A DNA stretch of 64,000 nucleotides from Arthrobacter globiformis NBRC 12137 (GTDB taxonomy: Bacteria > Actinomycetota > Actinomycetes > Actinomycetales > Micrococcaceae), in the NCBI RefSeq assembly GCF_000238915.1, contig NZ_BAEG01000116.1:1-64000 (forward strand), in the 5' to 3' direction. Shown in pieces: positions 1 to 7,326 of this stretch. The stretch's first letter is position 1; the number at the start of each line of letters is the position of its first letter. Under the pieces are notes generated by a model. That model did no database searches and had not been told where the DNA came from. It saw only the letters and a program-made list of their open reading frames with translations. A program made the position numbers and the translations under genes.

Positions 1-810
1 GCCCTCACCGGACTGCACAGTGTTGAAGGCGAAAAGGTTGTGCATGCCCAGGATCCAGCCGCAGAACCCCACGGCCATGAACAGCCCGATCTTGGTCTTG
101 GTCACCGGCACACCCACCGCGCGGGCGGCGTTCGCGTCGCCGCCGGCCGCGAAGATCCAGTTGCCCACCCGGGTGCGCAGCAGCACCCACGACGCCACCG
201 CCACCAGCGCGATCCAGATGAACACCGTGACGTTGACCTCGATACCTGCGATGTTGACGCTGGAGGCAAAGATCGCCCGTGCTGCCGCGAATCCTTCAAT
301 GTCCGAGACGGAAGGGGTTGCCACCGCTCCGCCGATAAGGCGGGTCAGGCCCAGATTCAGGCCGGCAAGCATCAGGAAGGTCGCGAGGGTGACGATGAAG
401 CTGGGCAGCTTGGTCTTGATCAGGATCCACCCGTTCAGGAACCCGATGCCCAGCGAAACGACGAGGGCGAAGGCGACCCCGATCCAGATATTCATGCTGA
501 AGTACCAGCTGAACATGGATGCCGCCAGGGCAGACGTGATGACGGCGACGCCGGTGGAAAGGTCGAACTCGCCGCCGATCATCAGCAGAGCCACACCCAC
601 GGCCATGATGCCGATCGTGGAACTGCCGTACAAGACGGTGGCCAGCGAGTTCGGCTGCAAGAACACAGGGGCTATCGCGGAAAAGAAAATGAAGAGGACA
701 ACTGCTCCGACGAGTGCTCCGATTTCAGGCCGGACAAGCAGTTTCTGAAGGGGACTCCGTGAGCTGACGCGCTCATCAGGAGTGAAGGTTGTTAGGACAG
801 CATTGGCCAT
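1..810 (-). CDS. Sugar ABC transporter permease, RbsC-like (3' end cut by window)
   Basis: Membrane subunit of a ribose/xylose-type sugar importer in the cytoplasmic membrane. From ATG at 810 the frame stays open for 270 codons to the window edge, so the C-terminus is missing. The protein is a chain of hydrophobic segments and carries the family signature GGEFDLSTG at residues 79-87, the counterpart of GGIDLSVG in RbsC. AAAGGAG lies 7-8 bases before the ATG. It follows the binding-protein gene (882-1877) in the same direction with a 71-base gap holding a hairpin. The ATPase gene of the importer is not seen and is probably beyond the left edge. Substrate cannot be read from the sequence. Confidence 0.92.
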   Translation of the reverse strand, partial: MANAVLTTFTPDERVSSRSPLQKLLVRPEIGALVGAVVLFIFFSAIAPVFLQPNSLATVLYGSSTIGIMAVGVALLMIGGEFDLSTGVAVITSALAASMFSWYFSMNIWIGVAFALVVSLGIGFLNGWILIKTKLPSFIVTLATFLMLAGLNLGLTRLIGGAVATPSVSDIEGFAAARAIFASSVNIAGIEVNVTVFIWIALVAVASWVLLRTRVGNWIFAAGGDANAARAVGVPVTKTKIGLFMAVGFCGWILGMHNLFAFNTVQSGEG

Positions 811-826
811 GATTTTGACTCCTTTG

Positions 827-866
827 CGTGGGGCGCCGGGCCCAGTACCGAATCCGGCACCCCACG
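827..866. terminator. Intercistronic hairpin between binding protein and permease
   Basis: Arms CGTGGGGCGCCGG (827-839) and CCGGCACCCCACG (854-866) pair with one mismatch across a 14-base loop. There is no following T run. A stable stem here may protect the upstream binding-protein message or reduce read-through into the permease, as is common where a binding protein is needed in excess. That role is inference. Confidence 0.55.
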
Positions 867-881
867 GTTATCTCTTGCTGT

Positions 882-1877
882 TTAGCGGATGCCCGACTGG
901 GCGAACTTGGAGACCTCGGCGGCGTTGGTCTTGTCGACGACTGCGGGACCGGTGTAGACCTGCTGGCCCCCTCCGACCTTGAAGCCGCCAACCTTGTTCA
1001 GCCAGATGGAGTCGACTGCTCCATAACCCTGGAGGTACGGCTGCTGGTCGACGGTGAACTCGACGCTTCCGTTCTCAACGGCCTTGGCCAGGTCCCCGTT
1101 CAGGTCGAATGAGGCGACCTTGACCTTGCTTCCGGCTTCCTTTACGGACTTCACGATGGTCAGCGTGAACGGGGCGCCGAGTCCGATGATGGCGTCAGCA
1201 TCCGGGGTGGACTGAAGTTTGGCGGTGACGGTCGAAGCCACCGAAGTCATATCGGCACCATTGACATTGAGGCTTTCGGACCCCGGGACCTGCTCCTTTA
1301 CGCCCGCACACCGGTTCTCCAGCCCCACGTGTCCCTGTTCCTGGATGACGCAGATGGGATGCTTGATCCCCTCGGCGGCGAGCCGCTGGCCGACTGTCAC
1401 GCCGGCGAGCTTGTCGCTCTGGCCGAAGTGGGTGATCGCACCCATGGCCTTGGACTGGTCTTCGCCGGCATTGAAGCTCACTACCGGAATGCCCGCGTCG
1501 ACCGCCTTTTTCACGACGTCCTTCAAGGCGTCCGGCTTCGCGAGGGTGACCAGGATCCCGTCGACTTTCTGGTCGATGGCCTGCTGGACCAACTGCGCCT
1601 GGCGGCCGCCCTCAGCGTCACCGCTGTAGAGCAGCTCCACGTTGTCCTTCTTGGCAGCGCTTTCTGCGCCTTTCCTCACGATGTCCCAGAATGTGTCGCC
1701 GGCCGCCGCATGGGTGATCATTGCTACCTTGAGCCGGGCGGTGTCGGCCACTTGGCCTCCCCCGCTGCCGGAGGCTGCAGGCTCGGTCTTGCCCCCGGTG
1801 CTTGAGCACGCCCCCAGTGCCAGAAGTGGAACGACGGCCAGAGCGGTCATGCCCCGCCGCCAGTTGAACTTTGCCAC
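882..1877 (-). CDS. Sugar ABC transporter substrate-binding lipoprotein (RbsB-like)
   Basis: Extracytoplasmic sugar-binding lipoprotein of the importer whose permease follows. I choose the GTG at 1877 because GGAGA stands 6 bases before it; this gives 331 residues with a short basic N-terminus (WRR) and a lipobox LALGAC whose Cys-24 would be lipidated. The mature part has the periplasmic-binding-protein type 4 layout, with KVAMITHAAAGDTFW near its start and IDQKVDGILVTLAKP further on. The frame is open upstream as far as an ATG at 1988, but that start would bury the signal peptide and has no ribosome site. The gene is divergent from the isomerase at 2146, and three operator copies lie between. 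Confidence 0.93.
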   Translation of the reverse strand: MAKFNWRRGMTALAVVPLLALGACSSTGGKTEPAASGSGGGQVADTARLKVAMITHAAAGDTFWDIVRKGAESAAKKDNVELLYSGDAEGGRQAQLVQQAIDQKVDGILVTLAKPDALKDVVKKAVDAGIPVVSFNAGEDQSKAMGAITHFGQSDKLAGVTVGQRLAAEGIKHPICVIQEQGHVGLENRCAGVKEQVPGSESLNVNGADMTSVASTVTAKLQSTPDADAIIGLGAPFTLTIVKSVKEAGSKVKVASFDLNGDLAKAVENGSVEFTVDQQPYLQGYGAVDSIWLNKVGGFKVGGGQQVYTGPAVVDKTNAAEVSKFAQSGIR

Positions 1878-1997
1878 GTGAAATCTCCTTTGATTCGCCA
1901 TACCCGACCGTGAACTGCTGCTTCTGAACCCTGCCAAGACATGGAGGGAGGACGGGGGCCGGTGGTTTTGTGAACGGATGTGATCCACATCATTTTG

Positions 1998-2009
1998 TGG
2001 AACGGTCCA
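1998..2009. promoter_or_regulatory. Operator copy 1 (TGGAACGGTCCA)
   Basis: TGGAACGGTCCA is the exact reverse complement of the two other copies at 2040 and 2061. The site matches the TGGAACG-TTCCA kind of LacI-family operator. It lies just downstream of the predicted -10 of the binding-protein promoter, where a bound repressor would block initiation. Confidence 0.75.
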
Positions 2010-2011
2010 AC

Positions 2012-2039
2012 GTTAGAACGCGCGGGAAGCATTTGTCAA
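2012..2039 (-). promoter_or_regulatory. Predicted sigma-70-type promoter of the sugar importer operon
   Basis: Read on the minus strand, TTGACA (2039-2034) and TCTAAC (2017-2012) are separated by 16 bases. The -35 is a perfect consensus and touches operator copy 2; the -10 matches 4 of 6. About 135 bases separate the -10 from the GTG start at 1877. Confidence 0.6.
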
Positions 2040-2051
2040 TGGACCGTTCCA
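2040..2051. promoter_or_regulatory. Operator copy 2 (TGGACCGTTCCA)
   Basis: Identical to copy 3 and inverted relative to copy 1. It starts 42 bases after copy 1 and 21 bases before copy 3, so all three lie on the same DNA face (multiples of two helical turns). It abuts the -35 of the minus-strand promoter. Confidence 0.78.
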
Positions 2052-2060
2052 TCGCACCAA

Positions 2061-2072
2061 TGGACCGTTCCA
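2061..2072. promoter_or_regulatory. Operator copy 3 (TGGACCGTTCCA)
   Basis: Third copy of the same 12-mer, flanked on both sides by the same bases as copy 2 (AA before, TCG after). It lies 15 bases before TATATG (2087-2092), a possible -10 for the plus-strand isomerase gene, so it could control transcription in that direction. Confidence 0.75.
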
Positions 2073-2145
2073 TCGAACTGTGGTTTTATATGAGGACACC
2101 TCGCCGCTCTGGCCAACGACCATCATTTGCTTCAAAGGAGAAACA

Positions 2146-3042
2146 ATGACCACCAAGCCTGCTCCGGAGCTGGTCGCATCCTGCTGGACCAGCGCAGGAG
2201 ACGCTGCGCCCCTGCGGAACCCCGAGACCAGTCCCGTCCCCATTGCTGAGCGGATCGAAGCGATCGCTGCCACCGGATGGTCAGGATTTGGATTGGCTCA
2301 CGACGACCTTGCCGCTGCCCGCTCCACCCTCGGATTCCACGGGCTGCGAAAGCTGATCGATGATGCCGGGCTCAGCTATGTCGAGGTCGAATTTCTGAGC
2401 GACTGGTGGGACGACAGCCTCAGCCATGACTGGCGACCCAAATTCGATCTCCTCCTCGATGCCGCCGAGACGCTGGGCGCACGTTTCATCAAAGTCGGAA
2501 CGGCTTTCGGGGACGCTGCACCGGATCTGGAAATGTTCGTTGATCCATTGCGGCGCCTGACCGCAGAAGCAAAGGCAAGAGGCACCCGGATTGCCCTCGA
2601 ACCCATGGCTTTCTCCGCAGTCCGGTCCATACCTGCAGCCGCCGACCTGATGCGGTCCGTGGGCATGCCGGAATGCGGCCTGGCGGTGGATTACTGGCAT
2701 GTCTTCCGTGCCGGCACCACGCTGGAGGAGCTCTCCGCAGGCCTGACCGCTGACCAAATCTTTGCAGTGGAGCTCAACGACGCAGACGCAGACGTACGGG
2801 GAACACTGTTCGAAGACACCCGGGACAACCGACAGCTGTGCGGGCACGGTGCACAGGACGTCACCGGCTTCATCACCACGCTGCAGGACCTCGGCTTCGA
2901 CGGACCCTGGGGAGTGGAGATCCTGTCAGAAGATCACCGGTCGCTTCCGGTCCGTGAGGCACTGCGGTTGGCACGCACCACGGCATTGGAGTGCTTTCCA
3001 GCATTGCGCAGGCAACCGGATAACGCTCTGGAAAGTGTCTGA
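2146..3042 (+). CDS. Sugar isomerase/epimerase-like TIM-barrel protein
   Basis: Cytoplasmic enzyme of the xylose-isomerase-like TIM-barrel family (AP_endonuc_2 fold), 298 residues. ATG at 2146 is chosen because AAAGGAG precedes it by 5 bases. Likely metal ligands are visible at the ends of predicted strands: Glu-152 (ALEPM), Asp-182 and His-185 (VDYWH), the ELND segment at 209-212 and Glu-258 (GVEIL). It is divergent from the sugar importer and shares its operators, so it probably acts on the imported sugar or a derivative. The exact reaction (ketose epimerase, inosose or hydroxypyruvate-type isomerase) cannot be decided from the sequence. Confidence 0.85.
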   Translation: MTTKPAPELVASCWTSAGDAAPLRNPETSPVPIAERIEAIAATGWSGFGLAHDDLAAARSTLGFHGLRKLIDDAGLSYVEVEFLSDWWDDSLSHDWRPKFDLLLDAAETLGARFIKVGTAFGDAAPDLEMFVDPLRRLTAEAKARGTRIALEPMAFSAVRSIPAAADLMRSVGMPECGLAVDYWHVFRAGTTLEELSAGLTADQIFAVELNDADADVRGTLFEDTRDNRQLCGHGAQDVTGFITTLQDLGFDGPWGVEILSEDHRSLPVREALRLARTTALECFPALRRQPDNALESV

Positions 3043-3047
3043 ACACC

Positions 3048-3278
3048 GTGAAAAATCAGCTCCATCTCCAGCACGACTGGGGGCCTGTGGCGGGCGAACT
3101 CGTTGAAATCCGCCATGGCGGGCAGGCTGTCCGCGCGGGAATCGTGGACGGAGTGACCGCGGACGGCGGCATCCTGTGGCTGGCCGCCCAAGGGGCGGAG
3201 CCCCGCTCCATGTTCGAGCGCTCACAGGGGTTCAGCGTCTGGATCGAATACAGGTGGGAATCAGCCGCCGCGCAGTAG
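3048..3278 (+). CDS. Small conserved-looking hypothetical protein (76 aa)
   Basis: Starts with GTG five bases after the isomerase stop, so it is probably cotranscribed. The product is a 76-residue soluble protein without signal peptide or membrane segment. Its pattern of short alternating hydrophobic stretches (GELVEIRHGGQAVRAGIV, ILWLAA, SVWIEYRW) suggests a small beta-barrel. I do not recognise a family. The position behind the isomerase suggests a link with that unit, but no function can be assigned. Confidence 0.7.
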   Translation: MKNQLHLQHDWGPVAGELVEIRHGGQAVRAGIVDGVTADGGILWLAAQGAEPRSMFERSQGFSVWIEYRWESAAAQ

Positions 3279-3297
3279 TTCGTTGGGCCTAAGGGAA

Positions 3298-3331
3298 GCG
3301 GACGACGGCGGGACGTCCCGCCGTCGTCCGC
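3298..3331. terminator. Perfect 17-bp-arm palindrome, probable terminator
   Basis: Arms 3298-3314 and 3315-3331 are exact reverse complements with no spacer, built round GACGACGGCGGGA. It follows the hypothetical gene at 3278 and precedes the MFS gene at 3378. There is no T run, so termination strength is uncertain. The core recurs at 15356, 15401 and 33374. Confidence 0.7.
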
Positions 3332-3377
3332 TTACGGGCCGTATCCGTGCCGGTCTGCTGTCAGTACACTGGGACGC

Positions 3378-4790
3378 ATGACCGAGCAGGAACCCGCCCC
3401 GGTCGCGGATGCCGAGGCTCCGACTCTGACCGATCCCGACGCCGTCGATACGTCCTTGCGCAGTCCCAAACAGCGGTCCCGCACCTTCGCCGGAATCCTG
3501 GTGAATACCGCGCTTGCCAACATCACCACCAGCTATCTCTGGTTCGCCCTGACGTTCTGGGTGTACCTGGAGACGCGCAATGTGATCGCCACCGGCGTGG
3601 TCGGCGGCGCCTACATGCTGTTGATCGCCCTGTCCAGCATCAGCTTCGGCACCTTCGTGGACCGCTACCGCAAACTGGCCGTGATGCGCTTCGCTGCCGG
3701 CTTCACCCTGGTGATGTTCGTGCTGTCCGGGGTCATGTTCCTCCTTACGCCCGCCGCCCAAATCCTGGATTTGGCCCAGCCCTGGTTCTGGATCTTTACG
3801 CTGATCATCCTGGTCGGAGCGGTGGTGGAAAACATGCGCAACATTGCGCTGTCCACCACGGTCACCATCCTCATCGAGCCGGACCGGAGGGCCAACGCCA
3901 ACGGGCTCGTGGGAATGGTGCAGGGACTGATGTTCATCATCACCTCGCTGCTCTCCGGGCTGTCCGTCGGGCTGCTGGGCATGGGGTGGACGATCGTCGT
4001 CGCCCTGGTTCTCACCGCCTTGGCGTTCGCGCACCTGCTCACCCTGCGCATGCCAGAGGAAGTGCGTGCCGCCGCCACAGATGCGCAAGGCGGATTCGAC
4101 CTGCGCGGTTCACTCGCTGCCGTGCTTGCCATCGCCGGATTGTTCGCGCTCATCCTGTTTTCCACGTTCAACAACTTCATCGGCGGCGTCTACATGGCGC
4201 TGATGGATCCGTACGGACTGGAGATGTTCTCCGTGGAGATGTGGGGGGCCGTCTTCGCTCTCGGCTCCACCGGCTTCATCGTGGGCGGCGCACTGATCGG
4301 CAAATTCGGGCTCGGCGCCAACCCGCTGCGCGCCATGCTCATCGCCGTGGCGGTGATGGGGCTCCTCGGTGCGGTGTTCACGTTGCGGGAGTGGGCCTGG
4401 CTGTACGTCGCGGGCATCTGGCTGTATCTGGTCCTGATACCGTTCGTGGAAGCCGCCGAGCAGACCGTCATCCAGCAGGTGGTGCCCCTGCCCCGCCAGG
4501 GCCGGGTGTTCGGATTCGCCATGGCCTTCGAGTCCGCTGCGGCACCGGTCACCGCATTCCTCATTGCCCCGATCGCCCAGTTCTGGATCATCCCGTACGC
4601 ACGGTCCGCCGAGGGCGCCGCCCAGCTGGCCCCGCTCCTGGGCGAAGGCACCTCCCGCGGCATCGCCCTGGTCTTCCTGGCGGCAGGAGTCATTATGATC
4701 GCGGCCGCGTTGGCGGCTTTTCTGACGCCGGTCTACCGCAGGGTTTCGGCATCGTATGCGCGGGCCGCTGCTGGCCCGGAAGCGGGATGA
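3378..4790 (+). CDS. MFS transporter, 12-TM type
   Basis: Integral membrane transporter of 470 residues. An acidic, soluble N-terminus of about 35 residues is followed by about 12 hydrophobic helices in two halves; a motif-A-like loop GTFVDRYRKL stands at residues 91-100, between helices 2 and 3, as expected for the major facilitator superfamily. The general form fits the exporter branch related to EntS and macrolide efflux proteins, but the substrate is not readable. It is a single gene, bounded by the palindrome at 3298 and by a convergent gene at 4852. Confidence 0.9.
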   Translation: MTEQEPAPVADAEAPTLTDPDAVDTSLRSPKQRSRTFAGILVNTALANITTSYLWFALTFWVYLETRNVIATGVVGGAYMLLIALSSISFGTFVDRYRKLAVMRFAAGFTLVMFVLSGVMFLLTPAAQILDLAQPWFWIFTLIILVGAVVENMRNIALSTTVTILIEPDRRANANGLVGMVQGLMFIITSLLSGLSVGLLGMGWTIVVALVLTALAFAHLLTLRMPEEVRAAATDAQGGFDLRGSLAAVLAIAGLFALILFSTFNNFIGGVYMALMDPYGLEMFSVEMWGAVFALGSTGFIVGGALIGKFGLGANPLRAMLIAVAVMGLLGAVFTLREWAWLYVAGIWLYLVLIPFVEAAEQTVIQQVVPLPRQGRVFGFAMAFESAAAPVTAFLIAPIAQFWIIPYARSAEGAAQLAPLLGEGTSRGIALVFLAAGVIMIAAALAAFLTPVYRRVSASYARAAAGPEAG

Positions 4791-4797
4791 CCTTCCG

Positions 4798-4828
4798 GGC
4801 CTCCGCGGCGGTCACAAACCGCGAGGCC
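4798..4828. terminator. Possible terminator between convergent genes
   Basis: GGCCTCCGCGG (4798-4808) and CCGCGAGGCC (4819-4828) pair with one bulged base across a 10-base loop, between the MFS stop at 4790 and the convergent stop at 4852. No T run follows. Confidence 0.45.
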
Positions 4829-4851
4829 TAGGTCCGCGGTGTGATGCAGGG

Positions 4852-5331
4852 CTACCGGTACCAGCCCACGGCGCGGTCGTAGTTGCACTCCAGCGCGCCT
4901 GTACCTGGGTCAGTGCCTCCTCCGGCCGGGAAGTAGATGGCGCCAAAGTTAGCGGCGTCCGCTTCGATCCGTCCCTGGGCCCAGATCTGAGCTGCCTCCA
5001 GATCGGTCTCGGGGATGGGTTCCCGCGTGGTGCGGCCCGTCTCGTGATGGATGTCCAATTGGTACTCCCCGGGCTGGGACGTCCCGGGATAATTGCCGGG
5101 GTCCTGCTCGTCCCGTCGGCTTATGAGCACTTGGGCGGCAGCATGGAGAGTGGACTGTTTGCTTGGTGCGCTGCCTTGCTGCTGCTGTTTAATTCGGAGG
5201 CCCGATGCCGCGCTTTCAACGGTGTCCTCTGGCGTGACGAGGTAGTCTGAGCCGCTGACGTCAGCTTCTGAGCCCCCGACACTTTTCAGATGCTGCCCGA
5301 AGTGATCGGAGCTGCTTTGGATGGGGTTCAT
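4852..5331 (-). CDS. Hypothetical soluble protein (159 aa)
   Basis: ATG at 5331 is supported by a strong ribosome site, AAGGAGGG, seven bases upstream. The 159-residue product has no signal peptide or membrane segment. The N-terminal half is polar, with a QQQQ run near residue 55; the C-terminal half is richer in acidic and aromatic residues (EAAQIWAQGRIEADAANFG, ending AVGWYR). I do not recognise a family. The gene lies 84 bases downstream of the membrane-protein gene at 5416 in the same direction and may be cotranscribed with it. Confidence 0.72.
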   Translation of the reverse strand: MNPIQSSSDHFGQHLKSVGGSEADVSGSDYLVTPEDTVESAASGLRIKQQQQGSAPSKQSTLHAAAQVLISRRDEQDPGNYPGTSQPGEYQLDIHHETGRTTREPIPETDLEAAQIWAQGRIEADAANFGAIYFPAGGGTDPGTGALECNYDRAVGWYR

Positions 5332-5415
5332 GCACCCTCCTTGAGGGTATTCGCGGCGATTGCCGACAGGTCCCACCCTAGACCTATTTCACCGCTTTCG
5401 GGTCGTGCGCCCGGG

Positions 5416-5817
5416 TTATGCGCAGCGGGCAGCCCGAGGCGCTTCAATGATAGCGAGCTGGCCGGTTTCGGGGACGCCCGGAAACTGCACCTGCGGCGCT
5501 TCAACAATGGCCAGCTGGCCGGTTTCGGGGACACCCGGAAACTGCACCTGCGGGGCCTCTGCAGCGGGCGCCGGCGACTCCTGTGTGGCGCGCATGCGAA
5601 GAAGTGCCACCGCGGAAATGAGGAACCAGGCGACGTTCGTGACCACGGACGGCCACGCTTCGTGGAATGCGCCATTGACAATGAAGGCGCACGAACCGAG
5701 GAGATTCGCGGTCTGGAATCCTTTGCCGGCCTTCAGCCAACCCATGGACACAGCCAGGTACGCACTGAGAATCGCAACCGCGCCGGCCCAACCGGAGATC
5801 TCCCACAGCAGTTCCAT
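5416..5817 (-). CDS. CBU_0592-like small membrane protein with C-terminal tandem repeat
   Basis: 133-residue membrane protein. Residues 1-77 contain about three hydrophobic helices (AGAVAILSAYLAVSMGWL, NLLGSCAFIVNGAF, VTNVAWFLISAVALL) and match the small CBU_0592 family, whose function is unknown. The tail is unusual: the 19-residue unit EAPQVQFPGVPETGQLAIV occurs twice in a row, encoded by a 57-bp DNA tandem repeat, after an APAAEAP stretch. The tail should lie in the cytoplasm or on the outer face as a flexible Pro/Glu-rich extension. The gene is divergent from the LysR regulator at 6082. Confidence 0.85.
   Translation of the reverse strand: MELLWEISGWAGAVAILSAYLAVSMGWLKAGKGFQTANLLGSCAFIVNGAFHEAWPSVVTNVAWFLISAVALLRMRATQESPAPAAEAPQVQFPGVPETGQLAIVEAPQVQFPGVPETGQLAIIEAPRAARCA
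5441..5554 (-). repeat. 57-bp tandem repeat, two copies, inside a coding sequence
   Basis: Copies 5441-5497 and 5498-5554 differ at only a few positions and keep the reading frame (19 codons each). A degenerate partial third copy begins at 5555 (GCCTCTGCAGCG). The repeat encodes the C-terminal tail of the membrane protein at 5416-5817. Confidence 0.9.
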
Positions 5818-6014
5818 GATGTCCTTTCAGAGTTGATGCCCGGCCGCCATTCGCTGGGCGGAGTGAAGATGACGGGCGATATGTTTTGTTTGGAAGAGGC
5901 GTCATTGCCGGAGGGAAACAGGCATCGCTGGATCGGCGCATGCTCAGCCGTCCGGGCGTGGATCTCCATCGCTGGACGGTCCGGCCTGTATCCCTTGTCC
6001 CTACTTTTACTGCA

Positions 6015-6043
6015 ATTATGGGGACGGAACAGCTTTAGATCAA
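6015..6043 (-). promoter_or_regulatory. Predicted promoter of the CBU_0592-like gene
   Basis: On the minus strand TTGATC (6043-6038) and CATAAT (6020-6015) are 17 bases apart, matching 4 or more of 6 consensus bases each. It lies in the 264-base divergent region between 5817 and 6082, which a LysR protein from the neighbouring gene could bind. Confidence 0.5.
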
Positions 6044-6081
6044 TTGCATTCCACTGAAGACATGGTTTAGAACTACTTAAC

Positions 6082-7005
6082 ATGGATATCGATCCGCGCC
6101 GGCTGCGAGTTCTTCTTGCGGTTGCCCGTACGGGCGGAGTGCTCGCCGCGGCTGACGAACTGGGGATTACGCCGTCTGCCGTGTCCCAGCAACTCAATAA
6201 ATTAGAGGACGAGACGGGTCACGCTTTGGTGGTGCGAACGCCCAAAGGCTCGGTCTTGACACCCGCGGGCCTGGCCATAGCTGAAGCCGGCGAGGAGATC
6301 GAACGCGCACTCAGCGTCGCCCGCGCCCGGATAGAAGGCGGGGCCAAGATCGCGGGGGTCGTGCGGGTGGGCGGATTCACCAGCTTTGTCCGTACGGTGG
6401 TGATCCCGCGCCTGCCCGAGTGGCGCATCCAGTACCCGCAACTGCAGATCCGGATGATTGAGGACGACTACCCCGCCTTGATGCGGCTGCTCCGGCAGCG
6501 CGCGCTCGACGCCGTCGTGGTCGAGCTAGATTCGACGACGCCCGGTCAACGTTCGCTCTCCGCTGGCATGACCGAGGAGCCCCTCCTGGACGAGCCCTGG
6601 AAACTGGTCGTACCCGCGGGTGCCCTGCTCAGCACCGAGAACATCGATCTTGGCCGGCTGCCTCTGCCGTGGCTCGGCGTCGAGCCCTCAGCCGCCAACG
6701 CTGCGGTGCTCGGTCGGCTCCGTGAGTCCACCGGAGCCCAGATGGAGACCGTGCACCAGTACCAGGACACGCTGACCGCCCTGGCACTGATCGCCGCCGG
6801 CGAGGGTGTCGCCATTGTGCCCACGTTGGCGCTGACCGGAGTCGTCCAGGACGGCGTGGACGTCCTGGACGTCCCCGGGCTGGGTACGCGACGCATCGTT
6901 CTGCGGCGGTTCGACCGGCGACGGTCAGCCAGTATGCCGGTGGACACGGTAGCTCGCCTTCTGCGGGAATCGGCTGCGGCGTTCGACACCCGGTCGACAA
7001 CCTGA
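6082..7005 (+). CDS. LysR-family transcriptional regulator
   Basis: DNA-binding regulator of 307 residues. The N-terminal winged helix-turn-helix (residues about 4-62) contains LRVLLAVARTGGVLAAADEL and TPSAVSQQLNKLE, and the remainder fits the LysR substrate-binding domain (VRVGGFTSFVRTVVIPRLPE to DVLDVPGLG). The helix-turn-helix resembles the ArgP/IciA branch in its ITPSAVSQQL recognition helix. Divergent from the small membrane protein at 5416, which is the first candidate target. The inducer is unknown. Confidence 0.92.
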   Translation: MDIDPRRLRVLLAVARTGGVLAAADELGITPSAVSQQLNKLEDETGHALVVRTPKGSVLTPAGLAIAEAGEEIERALSVARARIEGGAKIAGVVRVGGFTSFVRTVVIPRLPEWRIQYPQLQIRMIEDDYPALMRLLRQRALDAVVVELDSTTPGQRSLSAGMTEEPLLDEPWKLVVPAGALLSTENIDLGRLPLPWLGVEPSAANAAVLGRLRESTGAQMETVHQYQDTLTALALIAAGEGVAIVPTLALTGVVQDGVDVLDVPGLGTRRIVLRRFDRRRSASMPVDTVARLLRESAAAFDTRSTT

Positions 7006-7014
7006 CCTGCTCTT

Positions 7015-7042
7015 TATGTGTCCAGTGCTCTCTGGACACATA
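7015..7042. terminator. Hairpin downstream of LysR gene
   Basis: TATGTGTCCAG (7015-7025) and CTGGACACATA (7032-7042) are perfect 11-bp arms round a 6-base loop, ten bases after the LysR stop. No long T run follows, but position and symmetry fit a terminator. Confidence 0.65.
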
Positions 7043-7158
7043 GGCGGGGTACGGCTATTTGCGGCTGCCTGCTCCGGGCGTAGGGTGAAAGCACCGCAGC
7101 TGGAGCGGCGGGGACGCCACATAGCGTTTCCATCCGCGAGGAAACGAAGGAGATTCTC

Positions 7159-7308
7159 ATGTTGCTTTGGATAGCCATCATCATTGCAGTTCTCTGGCTT
7201 CTCGGCCTGCTCGGCAACATCGGCGGCGGACTAATTCACCTGCTTTTGGTCATAGCCGTGGTGGTCCTGGTCTTCCACTTCATCCGCGGCAGGTCCTCCC
7301 GCGTGTAG
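7159..7308 (+). CDS. Lmo0937-like small membrane protein (49 aa)
   Basis: ATG at 7159 is preceded by GAAGGAGA at 6-13 bases upstream. The 49-residue product is almost wholly hydrophobic, with two membrane stretches (residues 1-15, MLLWIAIIIAVLWLL, and 24-41) around a GNIGGGLIH turn, and a basic end RGRSSRV. This matches the lmo0937 family of tiny membrane proteins, whose role is unknown though members are often stress-induced. It is a stand-alone gene, convergent with the ABC exporter gene ending at 7327. Confidence 0.85.
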   Translation: MLLWIAIIIAVLWLLGLLGNIGGGLIHLLLVIAVVVLVFHFIRGRSSRV

Positions 7309-7326
7309 GACGACAGGACGACAGGT

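Noticed and set aside
5441..5554. Possible CRISPR-like repeat
   Set aside because: Two directly adjoining copies in frame within a gene, with no spacers.
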